NCBI GenBank assembly: GCA_963556145.1
Contig: OY744468.1
Location: 3,596,001 to 3,660,000 of the forward strand
DNA from: Hygrocybe punicea
Taxonomy: Eukaryota; Basidiomycota; Agaricomycetes; Agaricales; Hygrophoraceae
DNA: 64,000 nt
Direction: 5' to 3'
The notes below the pieces were generated by a model that had not been told where the DNA came from, ran no database searches, and saw only the letters and a program-made list of their open reading frames with translations. Shown here in pieces: positions 20,139-31,999 of this stretch. The translations under genes were made by a program, and so were the position numbers. The first letter of the stretch is position 1, and every line of letters starts with the position of its first letter.

Positions 20139-21455
20139 ACTTGTTTAGTGGGCCAGTGCTGCGCATGGCATGAACGAGTTCTTTTTTTCCCCTCCTCACT
20201 TTCATCATAGCAACCTCTCACTATAGCAACATAAAAAGTAGAAGAAAAAACCTGCATAGCATGTCTCAACTTCCTCTCCCACTGTCATGTCTTCTTTGCT
20301 TCATCATCATGCAATACTCTCAGCCAAAAAAGAGAGCAACACAATACATCAACTGTCAAATACAACTGTCTTTAAACAGTATGATAACAATTGACTTACA
20401 TTTGCTCAACCTTACTTCTCCATAACTTTGCTGCACAACAGATGATAACATGAAGACAGCTGTGCTTGAGTGGGCCAATGTTGCATATGGCATGAACAAA
20501 GTCTTGTTTCTGTTATTGAATTTTTATTTGTATGATTATTACAAACATCAATAAGTGATTTTGCTTGAAATATATAATTAGTATATAATATAGACAGCGA
20601 TATCACATTGAATTATATGTTTTAAGTAAAAATATCATTATATCATTTGAGTTACACTAATTTCTGCTTATATGGCTGATATTTCCATATATAGTAATGG
20701 TGGTAACATGTGACTATGACTCCTGTGATCACCTTGAAATTTAGGAAATATGGTATAAAATTATCTTATATGGTTAGACTGGTCACATGTGACTATCACC
20801 ATTGCGATCAGCAAAAAATTTGCTATACAATATCAGAAATTGCCTTATATGGTTAGAGTGGTCACATGTGACCCGAAATGATAATATTAGGCAGCAGTTC
20901 AATTTTCAGCTGAATCTGATAAGAATTAAGGCCAGGATAAATATTGTGAATATAATTGCATTTGTGTAATGAATATGATGAGCAGTATGTGATTTAGCAT
21001 ATATTATGCCAAATTACCATATATGGTTAGACTGGTCACATGTGACTATTACCATTGCGATCAGCAAAAAATTTGGTATATAATATCAAAAAGTACCCTA
21101 TATGGTTAGACTGGTCACATGTGACTGTCACACCTTGCCTGAAATGTTGATATTAGTCAGCAGTTCAATTTTCAGCTAATTCCGATGAGAACTGAAGAGT
21201 GTATGAATATTTTGAATATAATTGGGAGGTAATTTGTCTTGTGTAAGACATTCCATATTTGGATGCTTATGTAAGCCACTCCAAACATGGCCCAGATTTT
21301 ATGTTACATTCCAACATAAGAAGTAGAATCATATCTCTTGCCCAAAAAAAATTTCTCTATAGGCGATGCAAAAACATTAATTAATTAATTACGAACCTTC
21401 ACTGAACCAGGTCTGATAAAGAACAAGTCTTTTAATAAATTAAAAGAACTCGTAA
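20139..21455 (-). mobile_element. Non-autonomous Helitron2-like element, copy II
   Basis: Same ends and interior as 7384-8545, slightly longer because it holds about five of the ~82-bp GGTCACATGTGAC units against three. The 5' palindrome is at 21422-21455 (minus-strand TTACGAGTTCTTTTAATTTA). The 3' hairpin terminus begins at 20139. No coding sequence. Confidence 0.75.
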
Positions 21456-21529
21456 CCACCCTTATTTAATTTTACTGTGTGTCCTTCTGGACAAGTCTCA
21501 AGGGAGGTCCGACGAAGTCCCAGTCTCGA

Positions 21530-21790
21530 GTCATCAAAGGGTCCAGTGAGACCATCCTCAAAAGCACACATCCAGAGGGTGGAAGTGAATGGTGCACAGA
21601 CTGCACAATTACAACTCCCATGGCACAGATTGCCCCCTCTGGTGACTCATATTGGAGACTGAAGGAGGGCCATGCACAGACTGCACAATCACACCTTCCA
21701 TGGCCCAGACGGCCACCCTTCTTTGCTACGCAACGAGGAAAACTAAAGAAACTAAAGAAACTACATGTCAATACTGACCTCTGGTTGTGA
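21530..21790. repeat. Satellite Z (GCACAGACTGCACAATCAC units)
   Basis: Imperfect direct units containing GCACAGACTGCACRATCACA and ATGGCCCAGACGGCCACCC. The same family is found at 37690-38400. The preceding GGTCCGACGAAGTCC...CTCGAGTCATC block is also shared between the two loci. Confidence 0.75.
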
Positions 21791-21829
21791 CAAAGTTGGC
21801 AGCGGTGCACGAGGCATGAACACAAGGGA

Positions 21830-22935
21830 CTGGGGGTGTGTACTGGCTGGAGGGTGGTCGAAAACAGGGCAGAAGAGGTCATCCTGGTGGTCAAAAAAGT
21901 GGGGGGGGTGCTGGTGAGGCAGAAGGCAGACACGCGAGGGATTCGGACTCCGTCCACTTGTATTCTATGGAAACAAGTCGCAGGGGGCATGTACCGGCCG
22001 GGGGTGGTTGAAAACGGGGCAGGAGCTCATCCTGGTGGTCCAAAAAAGTGGGGGGGGGGCTAAAGCCGGAAACATGAGGGATTATGAAACCCCGTCCTCT
22101 CGTATTCTGCAGCAACGAGGCGAGGTGAGTACACTGGCCGGGGGTGGTCAAAAACAGCGGGGGAGATGGTGTCCTGGAGGCCGAAAAGAGGGGGGTGAGG
22201 CTTTGAGCAGATGGCGGGAATGCGAGGTCCTGAGACCCCCTGGGCACTCGTTTTCAATGGAAACGGAGTGCAGGGGGTGTAGACTGGCTGGGGATGGTCG
22301 AAAACGGGGCGGGATGAGGTGTCCTGGTGAGTGAAAACGGGGTGGTGGTGGTGGTTGCACAGACCGCCAGAACGCGAGGTCTTGAGACCCCCCACTTGCT
22401 CGTTTTCGACGTGAACGAGGTGCGGGGGGTGTAGACTGGCTGGGGATGGTCGAAAACGGAGTGGGACTGGGTGTCCTGGTGGATGAAAACGGGGGGTGGC
22501 ACTGGTTGGGCAGACCGCCGGAACGTGTCGTCTTGAGATCCCCCAGTTGCTCGTTCTCAACAGAAACGAGGTGTGGGGGGTGTAGGCTGGCCAGGGGTGG
22601 TCGAAAACGGGCCAGGAGGGGGTGTCTTGGTGAGTGAAAAAAGGGGGGTGGATGGGGCAGACGGCCGGAATGCGAGGGCTTGAGACCCCCCGACCCCTCG
22701 TTCTCCACTCGAACGAGGTGCAGGGGGTGTAGACCGGATGGGGGTGGTTGAAAACGGGGCGGGGTGGGTCTTCCTGGTGGATGAAAAAGGGGTGGTGGTG
22801 GTGGATGCGCAGACCGCCAGAATGCGAGGGCTTGAGACCCCCCGACCTCTCGTTTTCCACTCGAACGAGGTGCGGGGGGTGTAGACTGGCCGGGGGTGGT
22901 CGAAAACGGGGCGAGATGGGCTGTATTCCGGGAGA
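21830..22935. repeat. Satellite Y array, ~150-bp unit, about 7 copies
   Basis: The marker GTAGACTGGC or its variants occurs at about 22279, 22431, 22582, 22729 and 22881, i.e. spacing 152, 151, 147 and 152 bp, with decayed units to the left. Each unit has GGTCGAAAACGGG, a GTGTCCTGGTG block, CGCAGACCGCC and GAGACCCCC. Open frames of about 300 codons in two minus-strand frames are produced by the repeat and lack start context or domains. Confidence 0.85.
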
Positions 22936-22939
22936 GGTG

Positions 22940-23120
22940 AACAAAAAAATTATCAAGGGGGGGCGACTTACCGATTCCGTGTGTGGCCATTCCCCTCGCC
23001 CAGACTCGTTGTTTTGGTTGGAAACGGGGCACCAGAATCGTTGGGAGCCTGCCCCTACCTAAGTCAGTGGTATCTGACCGAAGGTGAACCAAAAAAATTT
23101 GAGGAGGGGGGGACAACTCA
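22940..23120 (-). repeat. Satellite X, single unit
   Basis: Reverse complement of the ~148-bp unit that is tandem at 47500-48390 (TTCACCTTCGGTCAGATACC, CCCGTTTCCAACCAAAAC, CACACGGAATCGGTAAG). It adjoins the Y array directly. Confidence 0.75.
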
Positions 23121-23390
23121 CCTGTTACTCAGCGTGACACCTGCCCTTTTTGGTGAAATTCCGCGTCATACAAATTCTTTTTCTCATCCATTGGAGCAGT
23201 TTTTGAGTGCTTATGACCTCAAGATAAATCCTATATTCCTGACAATATTTGAGGACAAAATTCAAAAAATCTAGTTTATTCATGAATCTTTTCAAAAAGA
23301 AAGGGTCAGAAATGCAGAATTTGGCTCTATGGTTGATTTCAAACATTAATTAATTAATTACTGACGAACTGCCATATATCCTGGACTCAT

Positions 23391-23425
23391 AAGAACGAGT
23401 CTTCCATAAATGGAAGAACTCGTAA
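23391..23425 (-). repeat. Helitron2-type 5' terminal palindrome
   Basis: Minus-strand TTACGAGTTCTTCCATTTAT followed by GGAAGACTCGTTCTT. ATTA repeats lie just inside at 23347-23360. It marks the 5' end of an element extending left, whose partner 3' end I could not identify. Confidence 0.6.
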
Positions 23426-23723
23426 TTTGGACAATCTTTTGTACATGGTGAGCTGTGGATGAACTAAAAGGTAAACTGACATCTGACATCCAAAGTGGTA
23501 TTATCAAATTATGCTGTCAGATGAAGTCCTGTGAAGAAGATTGTAGGGAGAAACTTGTTTAGTTTTTCAAGGGCTAGAAGTACATATACTTGTTTTCCTT
23601 TATTTTTGTCCTTTGAGCTGTGAGTGCCATGAATTACTACTAAAAGGCTGTAAATCTTGGCCAAAACAATATCTTGTGGTGGGAAATGACATTGTGGGGA
23701 ATGACTCTGAATACAAAATGATG

Positions 23724-23769
23724 AAAGAACTCATTCATGCCATGCGAAGCACTGGCCCACTAAACAAGT
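23724..23769 (+). repeat. Helitron 3' terminus, plus-oriented
   Basis: AAAGAACTCATTCATGCCAT then GCGAAGCACTGGCCCAC and TAAACAAGT. The body of the element it ended (to the left) is not clear. Confidence 0.6.
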
Positions 23770-24760
23770 TCCACATAAGCACCAATGACGTGGGTCTCAG
23801 ACAAATCATTGTGTTCCTGATTTGCATCCGAAGATTCGAGAGTTGATAAAGTCGGAATGAACTGTCATATGACGGAAAGGAGTCCTGACGACGTCGCTGA
23901 GGGTGGGTGAGCAGCTTTGCCTTTCTCCATTGCATTACACAATCCAGAATCCTGCTGAATATGTTAATGAAGTAAGAGACAATTGATGATATCGCCATAC
24001 TGGTGACTGGGTCTAATCGATCAATATCAACAAGGAAAGTGCCTTCTTTGAAAAATGAGGATAGTACTAATGACTTGAGATGAGGACGACTGAGCAGCTT
24101 TCTCTTTCTCCATTGCTTTGCGTAATCCCGATTCGCGCTGATGAAGTATCAAAACAATCAAGGGAGACAGTGGAGGACATTGTCATACTGGAGGCTCGGG
24201 GGCCTAATCAATTAATATCGATGAGGAATACGCACGTTTCGAAAATATAGACAGTACTGACGATTTTGACCTGTGCATCCTCTGAGGTCTTGAGACTCTT
24301 TGGTACGTGGTATGAATCTTGCCAGTTCCCATGCGGTCATCGCTTCTTCGCAATAATTGGTACAGATGGACCAGGGCTACCTGACTCTCCTTTGAAAACC
24401 ATGATAGAAAAAGCTGAAGAAAGAAACAGCACGGAGATGGGGAAAGGAAAGTGCGTGAATCATGATCTTTCATTCCTTTGTTTGCGAAACTACGACTTGA
24501 AAGACAATCTCTACCCGGGTGAGAATATTTGATAGCTCCCACTGAGAAGAAAACCGCACCTGAGAGAAATACCCTTGTTATCAGAAGAATAGCGGTTAAA
24601 AAACCAGTTGCGTTTGAGCAGACGGATCATGCATGTGCTATATAGTACGATTATGGCCGATTACTGTGGCTAACAAAGACATAACCTAAGTCTCCAGTTA
24701 CTTTTGCCAGCTAACTCATATAACTTTTGTTCTGTCTTCATTGTGTCAGAAGGGTCGCGA
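23770..24760. other. Spacer with ~190-bp tandem duplication
   Basis: A block around 23895-24075 (GAGCAGCTTTGCCTTTCTCC ... CATACTGG ... AGTACT) is repeated at 24085-24265 with many substitutions. I see no supportable gene; frames at 24204-24542 lack domains. Confidence 0.45.
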
Positions 24761-26342
24761 TATGGGTGCACTAAAGCTAGCCTGGTGTTCGCGTGGCCAT
24801 ACAAGACCAATAAATTGCGTTTCCTTCTCTGAGGGTGGTAAACTACTTGCCAGTGGAGGTGTGGTGTCCTCCAACGTCCGTAGTATTGTTTTGCCTGACT
24901 TTTCTTGGCTTCAAGCGGATGATGGTCGCATTATTATATGGTCCTCACAAGACGGCTCAATTACCCAAAGAATCAGCACAAGGCAGGGACCTGTTGTTGC
25001 TCTCCGGTGGCTACACTCGCCTCAGGTGTCGGACACTTCGTTTCTGATTTCAGCAGGAGCTGACGGAACGATCGCCTTGTGGAATAAACCGACTCCTGGG
25101 GTTCGTTTGTTGACTGTGTCGACTGATTTGGCTAATAATACTATCTCTTCAGGACATATTTAGCTGCACAGGAACAGTGACCGCATGCATCAGTGCAGTG
25201 GAAAGCATTGATCTATATGAGACTTGCCTTGCTGTTGTTGGCATGGGAAGACTGTCACTGTTCAAAGTTCATACTGGGTAGAAAGGTGAGCCTGACTACA
25301 GAGTCTTGGCACGCTTATCTCATACCCCCAAAAAGCCGTTTCGAATTATCATTTCTGAACCTACCTCCTCACAATCACCATGGCAAGCACTGCCACGTAC
25401 TGTCCACTTCTTCAACGAAGGCCATTCCGTAATGGTGTGCTTTCTTGATGCCCAAGATATGTCGGTAACCCGGATTTCACTGCTTGACATGTTGTAACGC
25501 TATTAATCTTTGGAAGTGCGACTTGGAACCTCCATCCCTGGAAACCATTGTGGCGTCATAAACTGATGACTCGCATGTGCGTGATTCAAGATCTGCTCTG
25601 AAGACTACTAATGGGATAGACAATAGTGGCAATACTGGATGGTCATCAATATTAAAGTGCTTGTTAGTATGGAATCTTCGCGATGGAATTGATATCTACC
25701 AGATCGAAGAGAAGCCTATGTTTTTGCAAAAGTTGCTGGTGAAGATACATCGGAACGACGTCAAACAAGTCACCTTCGGATGGCATGGCAAATGGGTTAT
25801 CGGTGGTGGCGACAATGGGGAGGTAAACATCTGGGATGTGAATTCAGGAAAGCTTTGGCAGGTCTTAGAGCATGGTCCTGGTGAGTTATTCATGGTCCAG
25901 TAACTGACAGATGCTCACATGTAAGACAAAGTGCCACGGCATTCAGACAATATCGGTATGTGATACAACTTTATATCTTATTTGGATTCATTATCTGACA
26001 TGTTTCCTAGTATCATTCCCCTCGACATGGTCTGCACTTTGTCACAAGCGCTTCATCAGGTCAATATGATCGCCACCCTTTCATTAAACTATGGTCACTA
26101 CTGCCTGTATGGTCACATATTTTTTCATATCCAAGTCATTTCGTGATGAGGTTTCACAGGATGATCAGACTTTTGCAACACAAGAAAAACCACTAACCAA
26201 GCCACCAAACACAACCCTTGTGACCCTGATTTTTGTCTCTATCTTTGCCACCATCTTGTATGGCTTTTGGTATCACAACCTACTCAACTCTCTCTTGCTA
26301 CTTTACAGGGGGCGACTTGCATTAGTTAGTTATATGTTCTGA
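24761..26342 (+). pseudogene. WD40-repeat protein with C-terminal membrane anchor, probably decayed
   Basis: Exons encode WD40 units: GHTRPINCVSFSEGGKLLAS, then DDGRIIIW, ADGTIALWNK, NGEVNIWDVNSGKLWQVLEH and PFIKLW. Near the end, in a separate frame, is a hydrophobic helix (TTLVTLIFVSIFATILYGFW). Introns of about 50-60 nt are visible after LLASGG and NKPTPG. Problems: an in-frame TAG near 25279 after FKVHTG, no acceptor for the segment after FLDAQDM, and a frame mismatch around 25900-26010. I therefore call it a likely pseudogene, though an unusual splice pattern is possible. It is a paralogue of the minus-strand gene at 32000-33583, which has the same order of repeats and the same anchor. 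Such proteins may act as membrane-attached scaffolds; the partner is unknown. Confidence 0.6.
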
Positions 26343-26929
26343 CAATTTTTCTTTGTCAATTTTTGGTGCAAATACATACCGTTTCAAACGAAGTCTGCCA
26401 TTTGTTATACGCAAAAATAAAGGCAGTATAATTGGGCTTTATTAGTATAATTTAGGCCATATCGGGGAGAATTTTCCTGATGCGTTCTGTCACCAGCAAA
26501 CGCCGGGGATTCAAGCACAAATTCAGCTTCCGAGCTCGAGGCCTGAGGCCTGAGTACTCCCAGTGAAAACTCCACCTATCTAGATACTTTTAGGTAGATT
26601 CACATCCATGAAAAATATTTTAGGAATTTGTAAATAGAATTCTGTGCCCTGAATAGATGTTTTGCCATTAAGATCCTTAAAAAAACATTGCCATTTCGAA
26701 TAGAAAACATTGCGATCGATTGTGTACGATTAAGAGCTGTCTAGGCACTGCCCCCCTGCGCTGCTGCCACACTCCCCACTCCCCCTGCTCTGCTGCCCCA
26801 CCACACCACTGCCTGTTCCTATTCTGCACTCCCCAGCTCCCCTACTCTGTTCCACTCCTTGTCCTCCCTTCACCAGCGGCTCCCGGAGGGAAAAGGCTGT
26901 CCCTCTGGATATAAAAAAAAGGAGTGTGA
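26343..26929. other. Spacer, no gene
   Basis: AT-rich to 26740, then Pro/Cys-type low-complexity sequence. Nothing with gene structure. Confidence 0.4.
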
Positions 26930-26932
26930 GAG

Positions 26933-26980
<48 letters not shown>
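26930..26980. repeat. (GA)n microsatellite
   Basis: About 23 uninterrupted GA units between 26935 and 26980. Confidence 0.95.
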
Positions 26981-26981
<1 letters not shown>

Positions 26982-27148
26982 ATGCTGAGAAATTAACTTG
27001 ACGACTCCCTCCCCTCCCCCAAAGGTTCGAAAAGAAAGAAATAAAGGAAGGGGGCACGGAGGGGCAAAACGAACATTTCGGAAAATGGCCAGCGTACACT
27101 TGGGGCAATGTGCGGCAAGCAAATTTTGTTTTTGCTTTTGTTTCCCGT

Positions 27149-27904
27149 CTACATGCCATACCCAAATGACGACCTCTGGTAAGGGTAATTAAGCGTTCCC
27201 GCCAATGCCACAACGCCGAAGGAGCTCACATCCGCAAATGTGGAGACACCAGAAAATCCGCCTCTGTGAGCGTGAGTAGAAGACATGCCTTGAGGAGTGT
27301 GGTTGGCGCCGCCTCCTTGCAGGACGTATCCGTCCATCAGCTGAGGCTGCAAGCCATGCAGCTGAGGATGAGATTGGCCGAAAGAAGCTTGGCTCTGAAG
27401 TCCCGGACCACCCTGCAGAGCATATATGGTATTTTGAGCAGCGTATAGATGATTCGGTTGATGCATTCCCTGAGGTATGTGATGGCCTGTGCTGCTGTGA
27501 GGACCATGCCCAAGTGCCACAAGGGCTTGCTGGTTGTGATACCCGGTGAACTGGTCCATCTGCTCACGCTGCAACTTGTTTTGGATGCGCTTGCTGTAAG
27601 GAGTGTTGCGGATCAAGGGAAGCACAGGGCGAATTCTCTCAACAAGAAGGGCGCGTGGAGTGGGTTCTGCATAATCCAACGCAGTCTTTTTTGAACGAAT
27701 GAAATCATATGTCGTCAAAACGTCAAGCCTTGAAGAAAAGAGGAAAAAACATGATGGCACTGTCACCTGAACACAGTAATTGCCATAAGAATCACGCAAC
27801 AGATTTTCAAGGCGAGTGCGATTTAGAAGTTCCTCAATGAGCATATTGCACGTGCTATGCTCGGCAACACGGAGTCTATCGCTGGCCTGGTTGTGACTTG
27901 ACAT
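27149..27904 (-). pseudogene. Orphan C-terminus of a Pumilio/Puf (Jsn1-like) RNA-binding protein
   Basis: Encodes the last Puf repeat region: RVAEHSTCNMLIEELLNRTR, LLRDSYGNYCVQ, then after an 81-nt intron (27766-27686, GTGACAG...AAAAAAG) TALDYAEPTPRALLVERIRP and LPLIRNTPYSKRIQNKLQRE. A Gln/Gly/His-rich tail follows to 27149. Puf repeats bind 3' UTRs of mRNAs. The frame upstream of the first motif diverges (SHNQASDRL in place of the usual repeat start), and no further Puf repeats are visible to the right. This looks like a transposed or truncated C-terminal fragment. Composition is GC-richer than its surroundings, consistent with capture of a conserved host exon. Confidence 0.75.
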
Positions 27905-28274
27905 CGAATAGGAGGGAGGGAGGGGATTGGGTGGATGCGAGGATAGGCATGGGTATGGGAAGGGGTGTGGGCCGGGGTGTAGGTAAGGCGGTACTTGCAG
28001 TGCCGGGTTACATGGGGGGCGGCGTTGGATGCAGCGTTGGGGGTGCTTAGTGTGCGCTTGTGTGACTGTAGCAGTGGAGCGGCGGCGGCAGAGTCGGGGG
28101 TGGCGTCTTTTTTCTTGAAGAGTTTGCCAAAGATGTGTGTGAGATTGAGACAGCAGAGAGCAATGCCGATAAGGCAGAAGCAGGAAATAAAATAAAATAT
28201 ATCAAAAAAGGAGGGGTACACACAGTAACACAATGCTGATATGTATTTGTCTTCCTCCACCTGCTCACATTTGC

Positions 28275-28409
28275 TGCCAGCTCACGCCTGCCCGCTTCAT
28301 CATCAGCAAAGAAGATCCCGTTGCCAAACTGCGGTGTGGCACGCCCCACAGAGAAGGTCATGCTGGGGAAGCTGAGCAGCGTCCCGCCCAGCGTCTCCTC
28401 GCAAACGGT
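28275..28409 (-). other. Exon-like coding fragment, unassigned
   Basis: A GC-rich open stretch reading LGGTLLSFPSM, FSVGRATPQFGNGIFFADDE and AGRRELAAN, ending at a canonical GTGAGC donor. It resembles the Puf fragment next to it in composition. I do not recognise the protein. It may be another captured exon. Confidence 0.3.
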
Positions 28410-28698
28410 AAAGCAATATTAATAACGAATACAACTGCTAAGAGTAATTGTTTGTACATTTGTTTGGGCGCAATGCTTGGACATTGCGTCCAAATAATGT
28501 ACAAATACTGGTATACTTGTTTGGTGGTTCGGTTTCACACTGTAGTATCGTAAAGTAAACTACAGGGCTGGATCATTTCTGGAAGGCAACGGGCCACCGA
28601 TTCAGACAGTATTGGTTGTTGGTACTTAAAGTGGGAGGGGCAGCAAATCTCGGAAACCTTAATAATTTAATTACTGTAACACTGCATCTGAGTCTGCG

Positions 28699-29959
28699 CT
28701 ACAAAGATGCATAACCATCGTCAACCTCAATGTCTCCCTCACCATCATCTGGACCAAGGTCAGAGTCATCTACCAGGTCTTCTGTCTCACTATCATCTGA
28801 TTCAGAGTGGCTGCTGGCTGGATCGCTCTGAGCCATATCTATCTCCCCGCCACAGTCATTCTCCTCCATAACGAGATCGTCTTCAGGGTTCAAATCCATG
28901 GGGCTGGGATTGGTATGTCCAATGCTTCCTCCAATGTAACGTATAAACATGTCTCTATCAACAAAACTAGGGGGTTTGTTAGCCTGAAACAGTCATTGAG
29001 AGTTGAAACTTGGAGACAGTACATCATGACATAAAAGGCTACCCAATCATCTGTTTCTCCAGCAGGTCATGCAATTGAGTTTGGAATAGAGAGCAGATCA
29101 GATGTATGCCCATCCATAAAGGCTGGGATGAGATGGCAGCCACGGATCACAAGGGATGGATCGAGGAAACCAAATGTCCAGTCGTCCGTATCACATAAGA
29201 AACCAACTTTTGGTAGTCAAGTGAATTTCGGACCAAATCGATATCCCGGTACCATACCGAACCACTGAACCCAAAGAAACTCCATCATTTGCTTTGATCT
29301 GTTCCTCGCAGAGGGTCCAATATGGTATACTTGAGCATGGCAAACACCAAGCACCCGGGCATACCAGAATGGATGAGCATCTGAATCAGCATCGGTCTCT
29401 CGAGATAGGACCATAACATCACACTGAGTGCGAGGATTCATTGAGTCTTCATCATGGCGAACATCGTATGTGGTAAAATTGACCCTGAGGACTTTGGATG
29501 AGTAAATATGGTTGTCGATGATGTGAACAGTGTTCCGATCATTGTCTGTGAAGTTGTATTCATCTCCATCGTAATCCAATCTGAGAAGATGCGAGAGAAG
29601 GTGGTCCTTGAGCTTAGGAACAAAGTTCTGCCAGAATGGTGAATAGTAGGTCTCAGTAGATGGGAGTACATACTTTTGTAGCAGGGTCATCAGAGGACTC
29701 CTTTTCAAATGAGAAGGCATCCTGAAAATGCTTACGGCTCTCAGAGATATGATGGTGCATTTCAGTATCAGCATATGGGAGAGGGTCATTCTCGGAAAAG
29801 TCAACATGGTGACGATGAGTTGTCTTTGCTTTCGGGCTAGCCTGGGATCGGCGGGCTCTAAGAAGACATGTCTCACGGTGTTCATGTCGGGTCATCGTCC
29901 ATACAGCCGTTTTGCGCGACGATGTTCGAGCTCTCCCTAAACGTGATGTTGATGTTGTG
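28699..29959 (-). pseudogene. Plavaka/CACTA-associated protein, C-terminal half, two premature TGAs
   Basis: Spliced minus-strand frame: exon from ~29959 to 29674, intron 29673-29628 (GTATGT...GGCAG), exon 29627-29031, intron 29030-28984, exon 28983-28699. Motifs in order: MHHHISESRK, DPATK/NFVPKLKDHLL across the first intron, LRVNFTTYDVRHDEDSMNPR, HPFWYARVLG, MEFLWVQWFG, GFLDPSLVIRGCHLIPAF, FVDRDMFIRYIGGSIGH, then an acidic tail. From memory this block order is typical of agaricomycete Plavaka-type (CMC superfamily) transposon proteins. TGA at 29219-29217 and 29069-29067 both sit where the family has Arg. Everything else, including splice sites, is intact. The N-terminal part is not visible upstream. 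Confidence 0.7.
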
Positions 29960-31999
29960 CTTCAAGAATGAGGTAGAAAACGTACAGTATGAGTAGAGTA
30001 TGAATCTGTCGTGCCAAACATCCATATTGTATGGACATAATCAGCTAATGCATGGAACTTATAAATTTGCGATGGCTCTTGCAATTGCTTGCAAACCAAT
30101 CCAAAATTTACTGCAATTGGAAATGCTGCATACCTGTATATGATCACATAATACCCTTCATAAATATTATGCTGCTTCCTTGTTTTATAATACTTATAAA
30201 GGCATTACAAAAGCCATATAGAAGCTGAGAGGTTTCGCTGATGAAATGGAGGAAATATCTTATCTTATCGCGAGCTAATAAAATACTATATTTTACCGTA
30301 TGTAAATAGAAATTAAATAAATAAAAGTATCTAACTGGAGATGGGGTTTTCACTGGGCTGAGTACCGAGTCTTTGTTCATGATGCATAACATTGTTCGAG
30401 TTGGCACCTTGATCCTTGCCTGGCTATGTACTACAACCGCCACTTCACCCCCATTACAAATCGCCAGGTTTTTAGTCCGGAACACAGTCCAAGTCCATCT
30501 CTTGCCAATGATCCAATAACGCCTCGCAAGGTTTTTGATGTTGTAGAAACTATAGAAGATTTTGGTGCCAATGCCAATTCTGCTGAGGGCGCGCCAGACA
30601 ATATGGGCAAGTCACACAAAAGAATTTCTCTGACAAATTTCATTGGAACTGATCATTGCGTCCCAACGAGCAGCCTCCAACGTGGTATCGGAAGCCATAC
30701 ATTCCAAAAACCATAGAGCTGGTAGATAATTTATTTGTGTTTATCGTGAAAGTTGCTAAAGCTTCCCGAATGCAGGCAACCCTGTAAGATACAGATTTAC
30801 AGTGGCAAATGGTTCTTGTCAAAGTATCCCTCCACCGTGCATTGGTAAGGTCACCTGCACTGATTTTTACAACCAGATAGGTGTTTTGATTCCTCGGGAT
30901 ACAATTCCTACCCAGTGGACATATCGAGAAACAATACCTGGCATACGGGTTCGGAGTCTGCAAGTATGGGGGAGAACTTAATCGCACGACCTGTGGGCCC
31001 GCTATCCAAACCGAACTGTGGAGGCTATACACTCAAGGATGCACTGCAGTGGGACAACCAACGCTATACAGAAGTCCAGGTTTTGGCATCCACAATTAGA
31101 CGTACTGAAACCTGAAGCTGATTTGTTTGCAGAAATCCATACAGCAGCTTTGTAATTTACACTTCGACATGTCACAATCGTTCCAATGCCAAGATCCTGA
31201 CTGTTGCTTGAAATTTCGTATCACAGTATGTGTTAATGCTGCTTGTGGACATATCCTGTATTAACTGCTTCGAAAGGCAAGGAAGAAGTTCCCGTTTCTT
31301 CAGTGTTATGCCTCTGACTGGCCTGCAGAAGACTTCGCCACAATGTACCTGAAGAACACATCGGCACAAGTAAGACAAAAACGAAAAAATGGTGTTAATA
31401 TTAATGCCCATAGAATGGAAACGAATTAGAAAGAATTCCAACGGATGAGAAAGTATATACAGTAGTTGTGATTCCTCTGTGACTTTCATTGATTGCAATG
31501 GATGCACCGGCCAGCCCTTATTGATGCCTTATCTCGGACAATGGTTGTCAGCTTTACAGGAGATTTACTAGTAAGCCAGCGCTGACCTTGCATTTTTTCA
31601 CTGAACTTGAAAACTCTTCTGAGTTTCGCACTTTATATATACAAAAATGATCACAATAGTCCCGATATTATATCATCGTCCTGGGCCGAGCAGACATTGC
31701 CATTGCCTTCCCTCAAAAGTTCTAATAATTTCGATCGCAAAAGAAGCATAAAAGCTGATTGCAGTCTGTTGATCATATCTGTGATTTCTGTCCGCAGAAT
31801 AGCTAATGTGGAAAAGAAACGCATCAGATATTCTTTGAACACGAGTAGTGCATCATTAACCTAAACACGCAAGCCTTGTGAGCAGTGCATGGGTTAAAAA
31901 TGCAGCAAACATACCACAATGTGCACCTGGAGTAAGAATTGTACTGAAGCTTAGCAAGCAATGATTCCAGCTGTGAAGGGAAGTACTCACCACAAGAGA
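29960..31999. other. Unassigned stretch with exon-like pieces
   Basis: A plus-strand frame at 30426-30716 (SPSPSLANDPITPRKVFDV, a disordered composition) and open stretches to about 31110 could be exons of one gene, but I could not join them by a consistent splice pattern and recognise no domain. The rest is AT-rich without signals. Confidence 0.3.

Noticed and set aside
22060..23116. Two overlapping ~300-codon minus-strand open frames
   Set aside because: They coincide exactly with the ~150-bp satellite arrays; repeats whose unit is close to a multiple of three with few stops give such frames. No domain or start context.
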